From Impatiens glandulifera (taxonomy: Eukaryota > Streptophyta > Magnoliopsida > Ericales > Balsaminaceae): 64,000 nt of DNA. The DNA lies in NCBI RefSeq assembly GCF_907164915.1, contig NC_061862.1:83624846-83688845 (forward strand), read 5' to 3'. The translations under genes were made by a program, and so were the position numbers. Position 1 is the first letter of the stretch. Each line of letters opens with the position of its first letter. Below the pieces are notes generated by a model. That model had not been told where the DNA came from. It saw nothing but the letters and a program-made list of their open reading frames with translations, and ran no database searches. Shown here one piece after another: positions 53,396 to 61,149 of this stretch.

Positions 53396-56300
53396 CATGT
53401 GGGGCTGTGAAAATAAGGAAGTGGAAAAAGAAAGAAGAAAGTGGAGAGATAGAGAGATTAACTGTAGCATGAAAAGAGTAGGCAGTAGATATAGAGTAGA
53501 TTGAGAAAAGAAAAGGAACAGCTACACATGGAAATAGAAAAGAAAAAAAAAAAGAGTGACACGAAATAGAAAAGACTGAATAAATGAACAGCTTGCCAAG
53601 TTAACGGGGAAAGGATGAGCAACTTGGACAAGTTCGGTTTCAAACATTGCGCAACAAAGTTCATGCACAAGCATTGATAGTTTGAGGGCAAATTTGGGCA
53701 TATTTCCATTTTAAATTGTTACAATAATAGTGCATGAGTTCCCATTAGCCCACCTTAAGGTTCCAAACTCAAGGAAACTAGTTCCAGATAAACATGACCT
53801 ATGAAAAGGGGTCGTTACAAGTTTATAACAGGTCAACAAGAATCAAGTCAAATTATCTCAAGAAAAAATAAGCAATGTGCAAGGTGAACCTGAACTGTAT
53901 GCATTGTCGTCTCCATCTTTTAATGCATTTTATTACCATTCAGAAATATTATGAAAGAGATAAAGATGAATAAGGATTTCTCACTCAAGTATGTCGAGGA
54001 CAAAAGTTTGCTGAATGGAACTGACGCGTAACCAGATTGCCTGATGCATAATCAATATTACACATAAAAAAGTAAGAATAAAGATCAACCCTGAGGAACA
54101 CAGAAATATTGTGTCCAACATAATATTATGATGTATTTAATGAGATAAAATGACTGCAAGGAATAAACTCAAACATAATTGGCTTCATTTGATAGGGAAT
54201 GGAGTTGGGGTGAAACTCAATGTCACAAATGTGAGTTTTAATTTGTATTTGAGTTTACTCTAGGCATTATTGACATATGTGAATTTTTAAATCAAATTTC
54301 AATTTTACTTGTTTCTTTTATTGCCAAATGAAGATAAAACAAATTTAGCTAAAGAAATAGTTTCTTTTCCAAATAAAAATCGGCACATACAGATCCACCT
54401 GCAGCTAAACTTGTTAGGTCTTCGAGCAACAAAAGTCCTATCTTCCCCGCTTTAGTAAGTGTTTCTCTCTTCAAAGATGGCATTCCAGAGACCAACTCAA
54501 GCTCCATTGACCTAATGATGGTAAGAGTTAGTAGCAGAGAATATAACAACATGGTCAAATAATGCACATTTAATCACATGTAATTTACTAAAAGTAGTGT
54601 AAACAAACCTAATAGAATGTAGTAAGCATCGATACACACACACACATACACACACACATATATATATACATATATATACATATATACACATATATATACA
54701 TATATATACATATATATACATATATATATATACACATATAGGTTGAATACAAAAACAAAAATTCATGCAAAGTCACTTTTGTGTTTTTTTTGGACATCCG
54801 AGGTAAACAAATGTATGTATGAAAATTGATCTGATAATATGTTCCACAAAAAACAAAAACGTACTCTGACAAAGTGATGTTGCGGTTAACATCACTAGTA
54901 ACTGAAGTACTCCGTGAAGGGTAGGCTCCAGAACTAGGCTTTCCCATAGGAAGTGATTCCGCAGAAACCACATGGTCAAAAATCAAAGCAGCTGCTTGTC
55001 TGAATGTTGCTGCAGCTGTACTGCAATACATTTATTTTTAAGTGAGAATGATTTAATATGTTAAAGCCATTAGTACAATATAGGAACAGTACTAGCTGTA
55101 TAGGACACCACTAAGAACACACAAAAAAAGGTATCGAGTAAGACAGAGACATTTGATGCTGCCAGCTATGAAACTCACTTTCGCACACTATCAGAGGATC
55201 TGTTACTCTCAAGAAGCCGAAGACTGATGCCAAGAGCTTGTGCCATATTCTCCTGGATAGAAAAAAGATAAATTAAACTGCAGTGACTCTCCCAGGAACT
55301 ACACCAACCACCTCTCTAGACAAAAGAAATGATATGCTTGAAGATGGGATCAGATAAACAACAGGGACTTGAAATCAATAAACTTTTCTTTTCATAGAGA
55401 ACAAAAGATACTCACAAAAGAAAGGCAAATAATTTATCAGAACAATTCTTTCACATATGAAGATCGTTTGTTTCTTCTCTTAAATCCAATTCTACATTTA
55501 TTTCTTGAAATTTGAGGAACACAAAGAAGCATTCAATGATTCTAAGTAGATAAGTCATGTTTACATAACTGAAATTTTGCCACAAGCTCTGCAATAGTGA
55601 CATGAAAACAGTTTCAAAAGAGAAAAGGATATTAGACATGAAAATTATATCAAAATATACCAAGTCATTTTGTCTTGTTCATTACGATCGGTAACGCACA
55701 TTGCATGGAAGCAGAAAAAAGTTATATACAGAAATTAGGATATCATAAGACTTTGGTTGTGGCTTCAAGGAGTAGTTGAACTACACATTGCTAAAATTTC
55801 TTGCTTGCAATACATGTGTAGATATATGTGTAAGCTGCAAAATTTTGAACAAGCCCAAGTATAAAGACAAACCTCATCTTCTGGTTGTAAACGTGACTGA
55901 AATATTATCAGTATAGTCTGCAAGGTCTTTAGCTGAACGCTTTCATCCGTCATTTCAGCATGCTAAGGCCAAAAAGGGAAAAGGATGAGATCTACAGTAA
56001 ATTATTAGTGACTCAGATGTCACAATCAGAAATCAGAACAAAAGAATGTGGTAATAGGTCTCATGAAAAGATGAATATCAAATCAAGACAACATCATAGA
56101 AGTCAAACAATGTGTGACACATTGATCATATTGTAATGTTACATATATAGTGTAGATTAGATTTATCTATGATCGGAATTATATTAAATTTGAATTTAGC
56201 ACTAATTTGTAACAAAGAAATGAGGATCTATATCCTATCGAAACTAGGATAAAAGGTCTGTATTTAAGATTAATTCTGATCAATAAATTGTAACATATAT

Positions 56301-59300
56301 TTCCTCATAAATATATATTACAAGAAACAAAATATGTACAGAACTAATAAAATCTCCTAAGTTACACATAAATACTAATCATAATCTCAATCAACCTTAT
56401 TTCCTATTATACCTTAATACTCCCTATCATGTTCGAGAAAATATGTCACTGATGCCCAACTTGTCACGGAAAAAAGTTTATTTTATTTCCCGAGAAAGAG
56501 CTGTTAGATAAGGTACTCAAAAGGCAAACGCCTTGCACCGAATTTGTATAATATTATTATTCATCCAGGTTGTTAATTTGTCCTACTTTGGATTATGGGC
56601 GAGTCCAAGCGATCTTCACTATTGATGGATATAAGGGCATCTTCACCTTACATGTTCATTATTATTATGAATGTGAAATTGTTTTTATAATTAATTTTGA
56701 AGTGCATCATACAATGCATAGCATGAAAGATGATTATAATGTGGTTGATAATAGTCGGACATCAATCATGTGTAATAATGCATGTATCTAAACAGTGTTC
56801 TAAACGGCGGTAGGCGGTGGCGGTGCGGTAAGTGACTGCCTACTGCCTCGGGTGCCTAGGCGGTGCTTAGGCGGTGCCTAAGCGGTTGAATATAAATATA
56901 ATAGAGATGTTCTATAATTATCATTTTACCAAAAAAATATATTAATATTCTCTAACATAATAACATTTAACAAAAATAAGTATGTAAGTATAATTAATCT
57001 TCTAAATCATCTATGTATGCACCATTAGCTACATTCATAATTCTCTCATCATCGAACTCAAAATCAACATTTTCTTCATGTTCCTCATCTGATGTATCTA
57101 AACAAGTATACTGCACATAGATTCAAATAACGTAATAGGCTAATATATTGAAGAAGAGATAGAAGAGCTAAAGAAGAGGTAAATGAGTTGAAGAATAGGT
57201 AGATGATCAAAGAAGATATAGATGATCAAGCGAGGTGAATGAGATAAGAAATGGAAAAGAAGAAGATAAATGAATTGGAATGTAAAGAGTCGTCTCAAAA
57301 TTTAAATAAATAGTGGAAGATAAAGAATTTTTTTATTATATATATATATTAATATTAGTAATTAATTAATTAAAAATAATAAATAATTATATAATCTGAC
57401 TGCCTCATGTATAGGCGGAGCGGTGTTGGACCGCCTACCGCCTAGGCGCCGCCTAGGCGGCCGCCTCGACCGCCATTTAGAACACTGTATCTAAATAATA
57501 CCTAGTCAAAGGATCAATAAACCAGGGCATTATTGATCCGGACAGACTAAAACATGTGATGATCCTTTATTGGATCAAGTGGTAGATCCTATAAATCGAA
57601 ATCAAGATATACTTTGAATGAACATGTGGGTGCTTGTTAAGTGTAACAAGTGATTACCCAAAATGAAACAACACATGGAAACCATTATTCTTTTCAATGA
57701 TCCGTCTCATTATAGCTAGGTGCAGTATCTTTTTAGACCTGAGATGCTCAAGTTATATTTTGTATTATGAATGCACTTTGACGCAAGTCCACGGTTACCC
57801 GATGGCGGTATCTTATGGCTTATGAGAGGGTGATTGGGTGTATGTGAAGTATGCGAAGGTACTTGAATAATCAATAAAGGAATCACTACTCCTATACGAG
57901 GGAGGGTACACCTAAGCCCTCTTGCTAGGATAATTACTCTAGCGTCTATGGCCATAGCATTCTCAACGAACAGATAGTTTCCTATTTTCAGATATTGAGT
58001 AATTAGCCCATATGACAATGAACAAATTATTTGGACTAGATATGAGTTATAGGTCTAGTAGGTGTTGACACAAAGTCCATTATCTAAACCAAGTGAGTAT
58101 AAGATAGTGAAATGATGGAGTAGAAGATATCGTAGCTGCAGAAACGTTCGACACCATTCAAAGTTATACCACTAACTTCGGTCATGATGAGTTGCTAGAA
58201 TCCACTTAGAGTTGAGCCCACAATTAGAGTTCAAAGAGTTGAGTTCGAGAATGAGATATTTCAAAAGTTGGAATCCACAGTGGCTAATGGGACAAACACA
58301 TTGAAATTCAAGAGTTGAATTTGCATAAAATTTAATTCCAAAAGTTGGATTTGAAATGAAGTGTAAATATATGGGATATATTTTAAAAAGGAAATAAAAA
58401 TATATATATGTTAGGCCAAATTCAAATTACATCTTTCAAGGTTACAAGTATAAGGAAATAATACCTTGAAAGCTAAAGACAGAATTGAACTTACATCTTT
58501 CAAGGTTATAAGTATCTCCCTGAGAGCTGAAGGAGCTACTGCATCATGAGAAATAAGCTTTTGAAGCGAGGAAAGTCCAATGACACTCATCTTGACATTT
58601 TTAGCTTCACACGCCATCAGGAATATCCGCAATATGTCCTCATTATGTGCAATTTCACTAGGGCCTGATAATGCCCTAAGCTGCAGTTTAACATCAAGAC
58701 AATCAAAAATTTAGTTGTTTGTATGGGAATGAGTCACAAATATAAAATATCTTATTTCAAATCAGAAAGCCTTCAATTAAATTTCATCTACATGAATCTA
58801 GTATTGTAAGGTAATTCGGGTGTACTTTACATACAATGTCAATGTTACCGATCAGGGCATCATCAGTTAAAAATGTCAATCAGGTGATATATTTCTTATG
58901 TAACATTAATAATGTCAATGTTACCGAGCAAGAATCGTTTAAAAAATAATTAAAGAAAATTTCTGCATCCATCTTTACCAGATGACAAATGAATCCCTAC
59001 CATGCAAATGTGTTCCCTAGAATTTAACCATAACTTATCACCCAAAGATTCGAAATTGATTTATGGTAACAATATCAAGCAAAAACTTAATTCAAATCAC
59101 AGAAAACCCTTGTGACTGATAAGAAGAATGCACAACATTCAAATATCCTAGATTGATCAAAGAAAATAAGGGGTAATATTCAGTCCAACATCTTGTCACT
59201 GGCCCTAGGAAGCTGCAAGCATCATTTACCATTGAAAAAATAGGATCAATCCACAATATCAAGATGACATCCACTTAACTCTATCTAAATCCCCTTGGAC

Positions 59301-60020
59301 TATGATGGGTGGTTTGATGATAGTTAGGAATGGTGAATAGGAACTATCAACAGATAAGGTGTTCTCATCTCAAAGTCCAATGTGGCTAATAATTGGATTA
59401 CTTCACAACTAGCTTGAACCCTCAAATTTTCTACTTCTTATGCCCAATATCTCTGTCTAATCCAATTACATACACCTGCATCTAGTCAAATTCAGCAATT
59501 CTTCTAAGATCAGGGTGGTGATTAGTCTTGCAAACCCTTTGGGGTAAAAGGCTTTTCTTCCAAACCCCAACCCGAAGATAGGTTCGGTTTAGTTATAGAT
59601 GTATCCAATATATCATTATCTTAATTCATCCCCACCCTATTTTCTCACCCTTGCTACACAATGGCATGGTCCCAACCAAACATTTTATTAAAACAGATTC
59701 TTCTTTAGTAACTACGGTTCCTATTATGCTGATTGTGTTTGGCGTGTAAGTAAAATCAACCAGCTCACTTGATGGCTGCTCAGGTTAGACTGGCTGATTT
59801 GGGTTTCTCTTTGTCTTACGTACTACAAACACTATACATTTAGAACTGTGATTTTCATACTTAATGAAGTGTTTCATCCTGAACAAAAAACAAAATTTGG
59901 AAATAAAGCTCAAACCTTCAAGATTGCGTGCTCTGCGCCATCTTTGACTGCAGGATACCTCCGACGAGCTTCAGCGGAGAGAGCACGGAGATCTGACTCT
60001 AGAACAGCCATGAAAGCCAT
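16852..60020 (-). CDS. MON2: MON2 homologue (ARM-repeat BIG/GBF-related trafficking protein), 44 exons, intact
   Basis: Minus-strand join, exon 1 to 44: 59916-60020, 58495-58680, 55873-55962, 55179-55252, 54865-55020, 54391-54511, 53985-54040, 51006-51060, 50713-50769, 50516-50617, 48460-48540, 48277-48329, 45184-45253, 42913-42976, 39075-39223, 38658-38785, 38504-38561, 37179-37276, 36358-36442, 36187-36252, 36059-36118, 34668-34754, 34403-34589, 33594-33637, 33389-33514, 33127-33258, 32995-33047, 32850-32898, 31549-31607, 30145-30281, 29874-30052, 24593-24721, 24432-24517, 24226-24341, 23712-23824, 23499-23622, 23149-23270, 22582-22759, 22283-22508, 20433-20748, 18718-18857, 17899-18023, 17610-17811, 16852-16939. 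These sum to 4,932 bp (1,643 residues plus stop), close to the Arabidopsis MON2-like protein. All introns are GT-AG and all phases agree. The start [20 protein letters not shown] is the family's conserved N terminus. MON2 is related to the large ARF exchange factors but lacks the Sec7 domain; it acts at the trans-Golgi and endosomes. The function is inferred from homology recalled from memory, not searched. Confidence 0.95.
16940..17609 (-). other. MON2 intron 43
   Basis: Ordinary AT-rich intron with no recognisable insertion. Introns 41 (18024-18717) and 42 (17812-17898) are likewise free of features I can name. Confidence 0.6.
19100..19745 (+). mobile_element. LINE fragment with zf-RVT motif in MON2 intron 40
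   Basis: The + strand encodes [22 protein letters not shown], the Cys/His zf-RVT motif that follows reverse transcriptase in plant LINEs. About 100 residues later comes [17 protein letters not shown] in another frame. It is 5' truncated and frameshifted. Confidence 0.7.
19757..20279. mobile_element. Non-autonomous hAT element, CAGTGTTCTAAA termini, short copy
   Basis: It begins CAGTGTTCTAAATGGCGG and ends CCGTTTAGAACACTG. The 8-bp duplication ACAAAATT flanks it (19749-19756 and 20280-20287), diagnostic of hAT. Both ends carry dense GGCGG/CCGCC subterminal motifs and the middle is AT-rich. It is the same family as 56793-57487 in inverse orientation, but lacks that copy's coding exon. Confidence 0.9.
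21175..22190 (+). mobile_element. Copia fragment in MON2 intron 39
   Basis: [20 protein letters not shown] (from about 21183) is the copia reverse-transcriptase block. Later the [17 protein letters not shown] segment appears twice in tandem, at about 21481-21660 and 21661-21835. Then come THMDPNKKLG and [13 protein letters not shown], typical of the region before RNase H. The last 250 bp look LTR-like but no clear ends were found. Stops and frameshifts are frequent. Confidence 0.75.
21481..21835 (+). repeat. Tandem duplication (about 180 bp) within the copia fragment
   Basis: Two copies share the sequence around GGTATGGAAGTAGCTAGATC and AATACACACYGGACTTGC with scattered differences. Confidence 0.8.
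23985..24150 (-). mobile_element. LINE 3' end in MON2 intron 34
   Basis: The + strand shows an A/T-rich start and then CTCAACTTTATTAAAAAGAG, the reverse complement of the 3' tail shared by the window's LINE copies. It is severely 5' truncated. Confidence 0.6.
24985..25700 (-). mobile_element. LINE fragment (zf-RVT part) in MON2 intron 31
   Basis: On the minus strand, [21 protein letters not shown] corresponds to the [15 protein letters not shown].. block before the LINE zf-RVT motif, strongly decayed. The 3' part matches the CATCATGTGCA/CCACCACATGAT sequences seen in the copies at 37680 and 51510. Confidence 0.6.
25840..26214. repeat. LTR-like repeat copies in MON2 intron 31
   Basis: The segment resembles the copia LTR at 43413-43645 (shared AGACATTAA...TTGGAGTTGTC...CCCAATAAA), and part of it recurs at about 26110-26290. 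No termini could be set. Confidence 0.4.
26215..26265 (-). mobile_element. SINE 3' fragment
   Basis: The + strand reads GGAATTAAAGGAGAACTAGC then ATGACACCCCACAG, identical to the tail of the tRNA-derived SINE at 45967-46110. The tRNA-like head is missing. Confidence 0.7.
26499..28030. mobile_element. Solo LTR, TGTCACGCCCCGAACC type
   Basis: It starts TGTCACGCCCCGAACC and ends GGATATTACA, and is flanked by the 5-bp duplication ATGGT (26494-26498 and 28031-28035). It is 1,532 bp, with no internal coding. It contains a tandem array of about 45-bp units around CAAGACATAAGCGTCTTGCG (27040-27190) and repeated AAACCCATTTCA units (27360-27530). It is nested in the LINE at 26269-28840. Confidence 0.9.
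28119..28250. repeat. Tandem duplication of about 65 bp within the LINE
   Basis: ACAAGGTAAGGGGRAGAGAG...AACTCTTAATGAGG occurs twice in tandem with a few differences. Confidence 0.8.
28841..29873. other. Rest of MON2 intron 31
   Basis: No coding motif or ends recognised. Intron 31 (24722-29873) is the largest of the gene and is mostly transposon-derived. Confidence 0.4.
29874..38785 (-). CDS. MON2: MON2 exons 16-31: central helical-repeat region
   Basis: Residues about 474-989. Blocks include [20 protein letters not shown] (exon 16), [20 protein letters not shown] (exon 20), [17 protein letters not shown] (exons 23-24), [20 protein letters not shown] (exon 25) and [19 protein letters not shown] (exon 30). 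Exon 24, at 44 bp, is the smallest. The exon 29 donor had to be placed after GT (phase 2) because the alternative 2 bp away would open a stop in exon 30. Confidence 0.9.
30467..30606. mobile_element. SINE 3' fragment joined to a LINE 3' tail in MON2 intron 29
   Basis: 30467-30502 repeats the SINE tail (AAGGAGAACTAGCATGACAC). 30503-30606 resembles the LINE 3' end in + orientation, ending CAAGTTGACATTTTTCAAAA plus an A tract. Confidence 0.55.
30640..31400 (+). mobile_element. Copia reverse-transcriptase fragment and LTR-like tail in MON2 intron 29
   Basis: The + strand encodes [20 protein letters not shown] followed by [10 protein letters not shown] (about 30785-30875), the classic copia reverse-transcriptase start, then degenerate [33 protein letters not shown] at about 31155 looks like a decayed polypurine region, followed by an LTR-like stretch. 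Internal parts are deleted. Confidence 0.7.
31608..32849 (-). other. MON2 intron 28
   Basis: No recognisable insertion or RNA gene. Intron 25 (33259-33388) contains a GGGAGGGAGGAGGGAGGGAG purine run near 33290-33310. Confidence 0.5.
34920..35640 (+). mobile_element. Copia 3' part (RNase H end) interrupted by a LINE, MON2 intron 21
   Basis: The + strand shows FMHNP and [16 protein letters not shown] sequence (34965-35040). After the LINE insertion come MVSRSSEIS and [20 protein letters not shown], then [17 protein letters not shown] (35330-35590). These are the copia RNase H blocks and the usual pol C terminus. A possible LTR follows to about 35,810. Confidence 0.75.
35143..35274 (-). mobile_element. 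5'-truncated LINE insertion with target duplication ATGCCTATT
   Basis: About 132 bp of LINE 3' sequence in minus orientation (TTTTTTTTAAAGGTCAACTT on the + strand at its left end). It is flanked by ATGCCTATT at 35134-35142 and 35275-35283 and sits inside the copia RNase H region, so it is younger than the copia. Confidence 0.85.
36571..36790. repeat. Tandem duplication (about 108 bp) in MON2 intron 18
   Basis: 36571-36677 and 36681-36790 share CTGGAT/CTTGGAT..., CCATTCATCTAAA and CATAGCCACATCAAATCAA. The rest of the intron (36443-37178) shows nothing else. Confidence 0.8.
37680..38290 (-). mobile_element. LINE fragment (zf-RVT part) in MON2 intron 17
   Basis: On the minus strand, [12 protein letters not shown] followed by [16 protein letters not shown] is the zf-RVT motif and following region of the LINE family. 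A poly-A/T tract near 37675 marks the 3' end. Confidence 0.65.
39075..54040 (-). CDS. MON2: MON2 exons 7-15: HUS-like region
   Basis: Residues about 245-473. Recognisable blocks are [18 protein letters not shown] (exon 8), [14 protein letters not shown] (exon 9), [20 protein letters not shown] (exon 10), [20 protein letters not shown] (exons 11-12) and [20 protein letters not shown] (exon 15). This matches the homology-upstream-of-Sec7 type region, but no Sec7 domain follows, which is the mark of MON2. Exons here are mostly 53-102 bp and introns carry most of the transposon load. Confidence 0.9.
39960..40205 (-). mobile_element. LINE 3' end, minus copy of an inverted pair in MON2 intron 14
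   Basis: The left edge reads TTTTTTAAAAGGTCAAATTT (reverse complement of the LINE tail) and the right part reads CGTCCACCACATGATGAGAA. It abuts a + strand copy of the same family. Confidence 0.7.
40206..41790 (+). mobile_element. LINE fragment, plus copy, split by a hAT element
   Basis: 40206-40590 encodes [20 protein letters not shown] and then [20 protein letters not shown] (zf-RVT with one Cys changed to Tyr). After the hAT insertion the sequence resumes at about 41370 (CATGTGGGTCCTTTTGCAAA) and ends near 41790 with the LINE tail TTTCAATGAAAAGTTGACCT. The copy at 43855-44490 shows the uninterrupted form. Confidence 0.8.
40591..41369. mobile_element. Non-autonomous hAT-like element with TAGCG subterminal repeats
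   Basis: It is inserted into the LINE. Both ends are crowded with TAGCG/CGCTA units and the middle is AT-rich. A minus-strand coding segment at about 40754-40960 encodes [20 protein letters not shown]... ending [16 protein letters not shown], the acidic C-terminal tail common in plant hAT transposases. No certain target duplication was found, so edges are within about 10 bp. Confidence 0.65.
41791..42912 (-). other. Remaining MON2 intron 14 sequence
   Basis: No feature recognised besides weak LTR-like text around 42060-42360. Confidence 0.4.
43413..43656 (+). mobile_element. Copia-type LTR with adjoining primer-binding site, MON2 intron 13
   Basis: 43413-43645 starts TGTTGAAATATC and ends TGTCTACA (TG...CA). 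TGGTATCAGAG follows directly at 43646-43656, complementary to initiator Met tRNA. Nothing of gag or pol follows; about 200 bp further a LINE fragment begins. Confidence 0.75.
43855..44490 (+). mobile_element. LINE fragment with uninterrupted zf-RVT, MON2 intron 13
   Basis: The + strand encodes [20 protein letters not shown] (about 44027-44090), the intact zf-RVT form of the copy at 40206. It ends in the shared tail TTTCAATGAAAAGTTGACCT and an A-rich tract. Frameshifts occur around 43895 and a G run at 44008. Confidence 0.8.
45967..46110 (-). mobile_element. tRNA-derived SINE with A and B boxes
   Basis: On the minus strand the head reads CCCACCAAGGTAGCACAGTA. It contains an A box (TAGCACAGTAGT, complement of 46088-46099) and, 31 bp on, a B box GGTTCGATTCC (complement of 46046-46056), the split promoter of RNA polymerase III. 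The tail is GGGGTGTCATGCTAGTTCTC plus CTTTAATTCC. Near-identical TTATATTTT(T)CTYCC sequences flank it (about 45953-45966 and 46111-46124), a likely target duplication. Two tail fragments of the family lie at 26215 and 30467. Confidence 0.85.
46656..46696 (-). mobile_element. 41-bp LINE 3' tail with 18-bp target duplication
   Basis: The insert (AGAAAAATGTCAACTTTTAT and a short extension) is just the LINE tail. It is flanked by AGATTCTTTTTCATTATT at 46638-46655 and 46697-46714, an extreme 5' truncation. Confidence 0.85.
48541..50515 (-). other. MON2 intron 10, unclassified repeat content
   Basis: The part 48841-49510 has a more balanced composition and short open frames without recognisable motifs. 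50163-50420 has LTR-like TGTTGACAC...GTTAACA ends but no target duplication. I cannot name a family. Confidence 0.35.
51510..52600 (-). mobile_element. LINE fragment in MON2 intron 7
   Basis: The minus strand encodes [20 protein letters not shown] (from 52514), then in another frame [24 protein letters not shown]. Downstream, at about 51980-51900, is a zf-RVT-like [18 protein letters not shown]. It is 5' truncated with at least one frameshift. Confidence 0.8.
52601..53984 (-). other. Rest of MON2 intron 7
   Basis: It contains a (GA)14 microsatellite at 53364-53392 and no coding motif. Segment 51290-51480 at the other end of the intron looks like an LTR scrap. Confidence 0.5.
53364..53392. 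repeat. (GA)n microsatellite
   Basis: An uninterrupted GA run of about 14 units in intron 7. Confidence 0.9.
54391..60020 (-). CDS. MON2: MON2 exons 1-6: N-terminal DCB-like region
   Basis: Residues 1 to about 244. This is the dimerisation/cyclophilin-binding type helical region: [20 protein letters not shown] and [17 protein letters not shown] in exon 2, [20 protein letters not shown] in exon 5, [18 protein letters not shown] in exon 6. Exon 5 carries a poorly conserved Ser/Pro-rich linker ([14 protein letters not shown]). In family members this part mediates self-association. Confidence 0.9.
54632..54740. repeat. (CA)n/(TATATACA)n microsatellite in MON2 intron 5
   Basis: CACACACACACATACACACA is followed by repeated TATATACA/TATACATA units. 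It lies between exons 5 and 6. Confidence 0.95.
56793..57487 (-). mobile_element. Non-autonomous hAT element, CAGTGTTCTAAA termini, long copy
   Basis: It begins CAGTGTTCTAAACGGCGG and ends GCCATTTAGAACACTG. The 8-bp duplication TATCTAAA flanks it (56785-56792 and 57488-57495). It matches 19757-20279 in inverse orientation but is about 172 bp longer, the extra part holding a transposase exon remnant. It lies in MON2 intron 2 inside other repeat-like DNA. Confidence 0.9.
56994..57110 (-). pseudogene. Last exon of a hAT transposase retained in the non-autonomous copy
   Basis: On the minus strand an acceptor TATGTGCAG precedes 38 codons and a stop: [20 protein letters not shown], then [18 protein letters not shown]. 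The acidic tail is like those of plant hAT transposases. The rest of the gene, including the dimerisation domain, is deleted, so the segment is a relic. Confidence 0.6.
58434..58516 (-). repeat. Duplication of the MON2 exon 2 donor region
   Basis: ACATCTTTCAAGGTTAYAAG at the exon 2/intron 2 boundary (58493) recurs at about 58430, about 63 bp into the intron, recreating an AAAGAT|GTAA donor-like site. Confidence 0.7.
58681..59915 (-). other. MON2 intron 1
   Basis: No recognised element. A short AATGTCAATGTTACCGA segment occurs twice (about 58838 and 58910). Confidence 0.5.
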
Positions 60021-60240
60021 CTCCCCCTCTCTCTCTCTATATATATATAAATATATATATCCTTCTGTGTCTCTTTTTACAACGCACTCTCTTGCTTCAG
60101 ATATGCATTTGACTTCTGTGAGATTATCTTAAGCGAATTGATCAGAAATTTATCAAAAGGATCGATAAATTCAGCCTAGATCTTCTTCCCCCCTTTGCTT
60201 CAGTGATGAAAAGAACAGATCCGGCGTCGAGTCTCACCGG
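60021..60240 (-). promoter_or_regulatory. Likely 5' leader of MON2 with GA/TA tracts and a tiny upstream ORF
   Basis: Immediately upstream of the start codon the minus strand has a TA-rich run followed by GAGAGAGAGAGGGGGAG. An ATG at 60108 opens a three-codon frame (Met-His-Ile-stop, 60097-60108). Whether these are transcribed depends on the start site, which the sequence does not fix. Confidence 0.5.
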
Positions 60241-61149
60241 TTTGTAACAATAGGTAAGTCGCAACAAAGCTATTCAACACAAAAGAAATAAATAAATAAA
60301 AAAACATTGTCATTTTTATTTTATTTTTATTATTTGAATAAATTAATTCTTATTAATTAAAATAAAGAATTATATATAAAATATTATTTATAAAAAAATA
60401 AAAATAAATAAATTAGAATCTAAATATTAAATAGTAGGATAAATTTGTAAAAAAAATAAAATCCAATTAAAAAATTTAATAATTTTAAAAAAAAGTTTAA
60501 GTGACTCCAAGTACAATCTTGTTTAAGTTGCATAACGATAAGGGAATAAGTAGAGCAATCTGAAAAAATCAATTATGCTTTATCGAAAGAATCTCTACCA
60601 AATATTTTGAGTGACAATGAAATGTGTCATTGTTCGTGACATGTTAAACATCGCTCGAAAAGGTCATGTTAAATAATAATTGATTATCTACACATATATT
60701 GTCAAAATAATGAGAAATTCGTAGAAATGAAGATAAAATATACGTAAGAGGATCTTCAAATGAAATATCAGTTTCAATAACTTTTATTAAATAAAAGATA
60801 AACAACTCGACATTTAGTAACTTAATTTCTTTTACTACTAAAAAAATTGATATACACAAACTCAATAAAGTTTCATCAAAACAGTGGGTGGTATAAGCAT
60901 CAAACACTCATTACAAGGTTGAGAATATTATTCGAATTATAAAAAATCATGACGAAAAATTCGATCCGACTAAACAGGTTATCGAACCAAACAAAATACA
61001 ACATCAACTCAAATCTGAGTGTTAAGATTTATGCGGAAGATTAAACGTACCTTATGTCCAAGATCAATCACAAAGAAGATAAATTTAAGATTTAAATAGA
61101 TAGTAGAGAATAAAAAACGAAAAAATAATTTATGTTATTATTTGTGTTT
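60241..61149. other. AT-rich upstream flank of MON2
   Basis: Long A/T runs and no gene. The MON2 promoter must lie in the right-hand neighbourhood of 60,240, but no single TATA box stands out. Confidence 0.4.

Larger units (their letters stand above)
55963..58494 (-). other. MON2 intron 2 background
   Basis: Outside the hAT element, 56100-56420 resembles an LTR. 56560-58330 looks like decayed retroelement non-coding DNA with no identifiable ends or pol motif. Confidence 0.4.
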
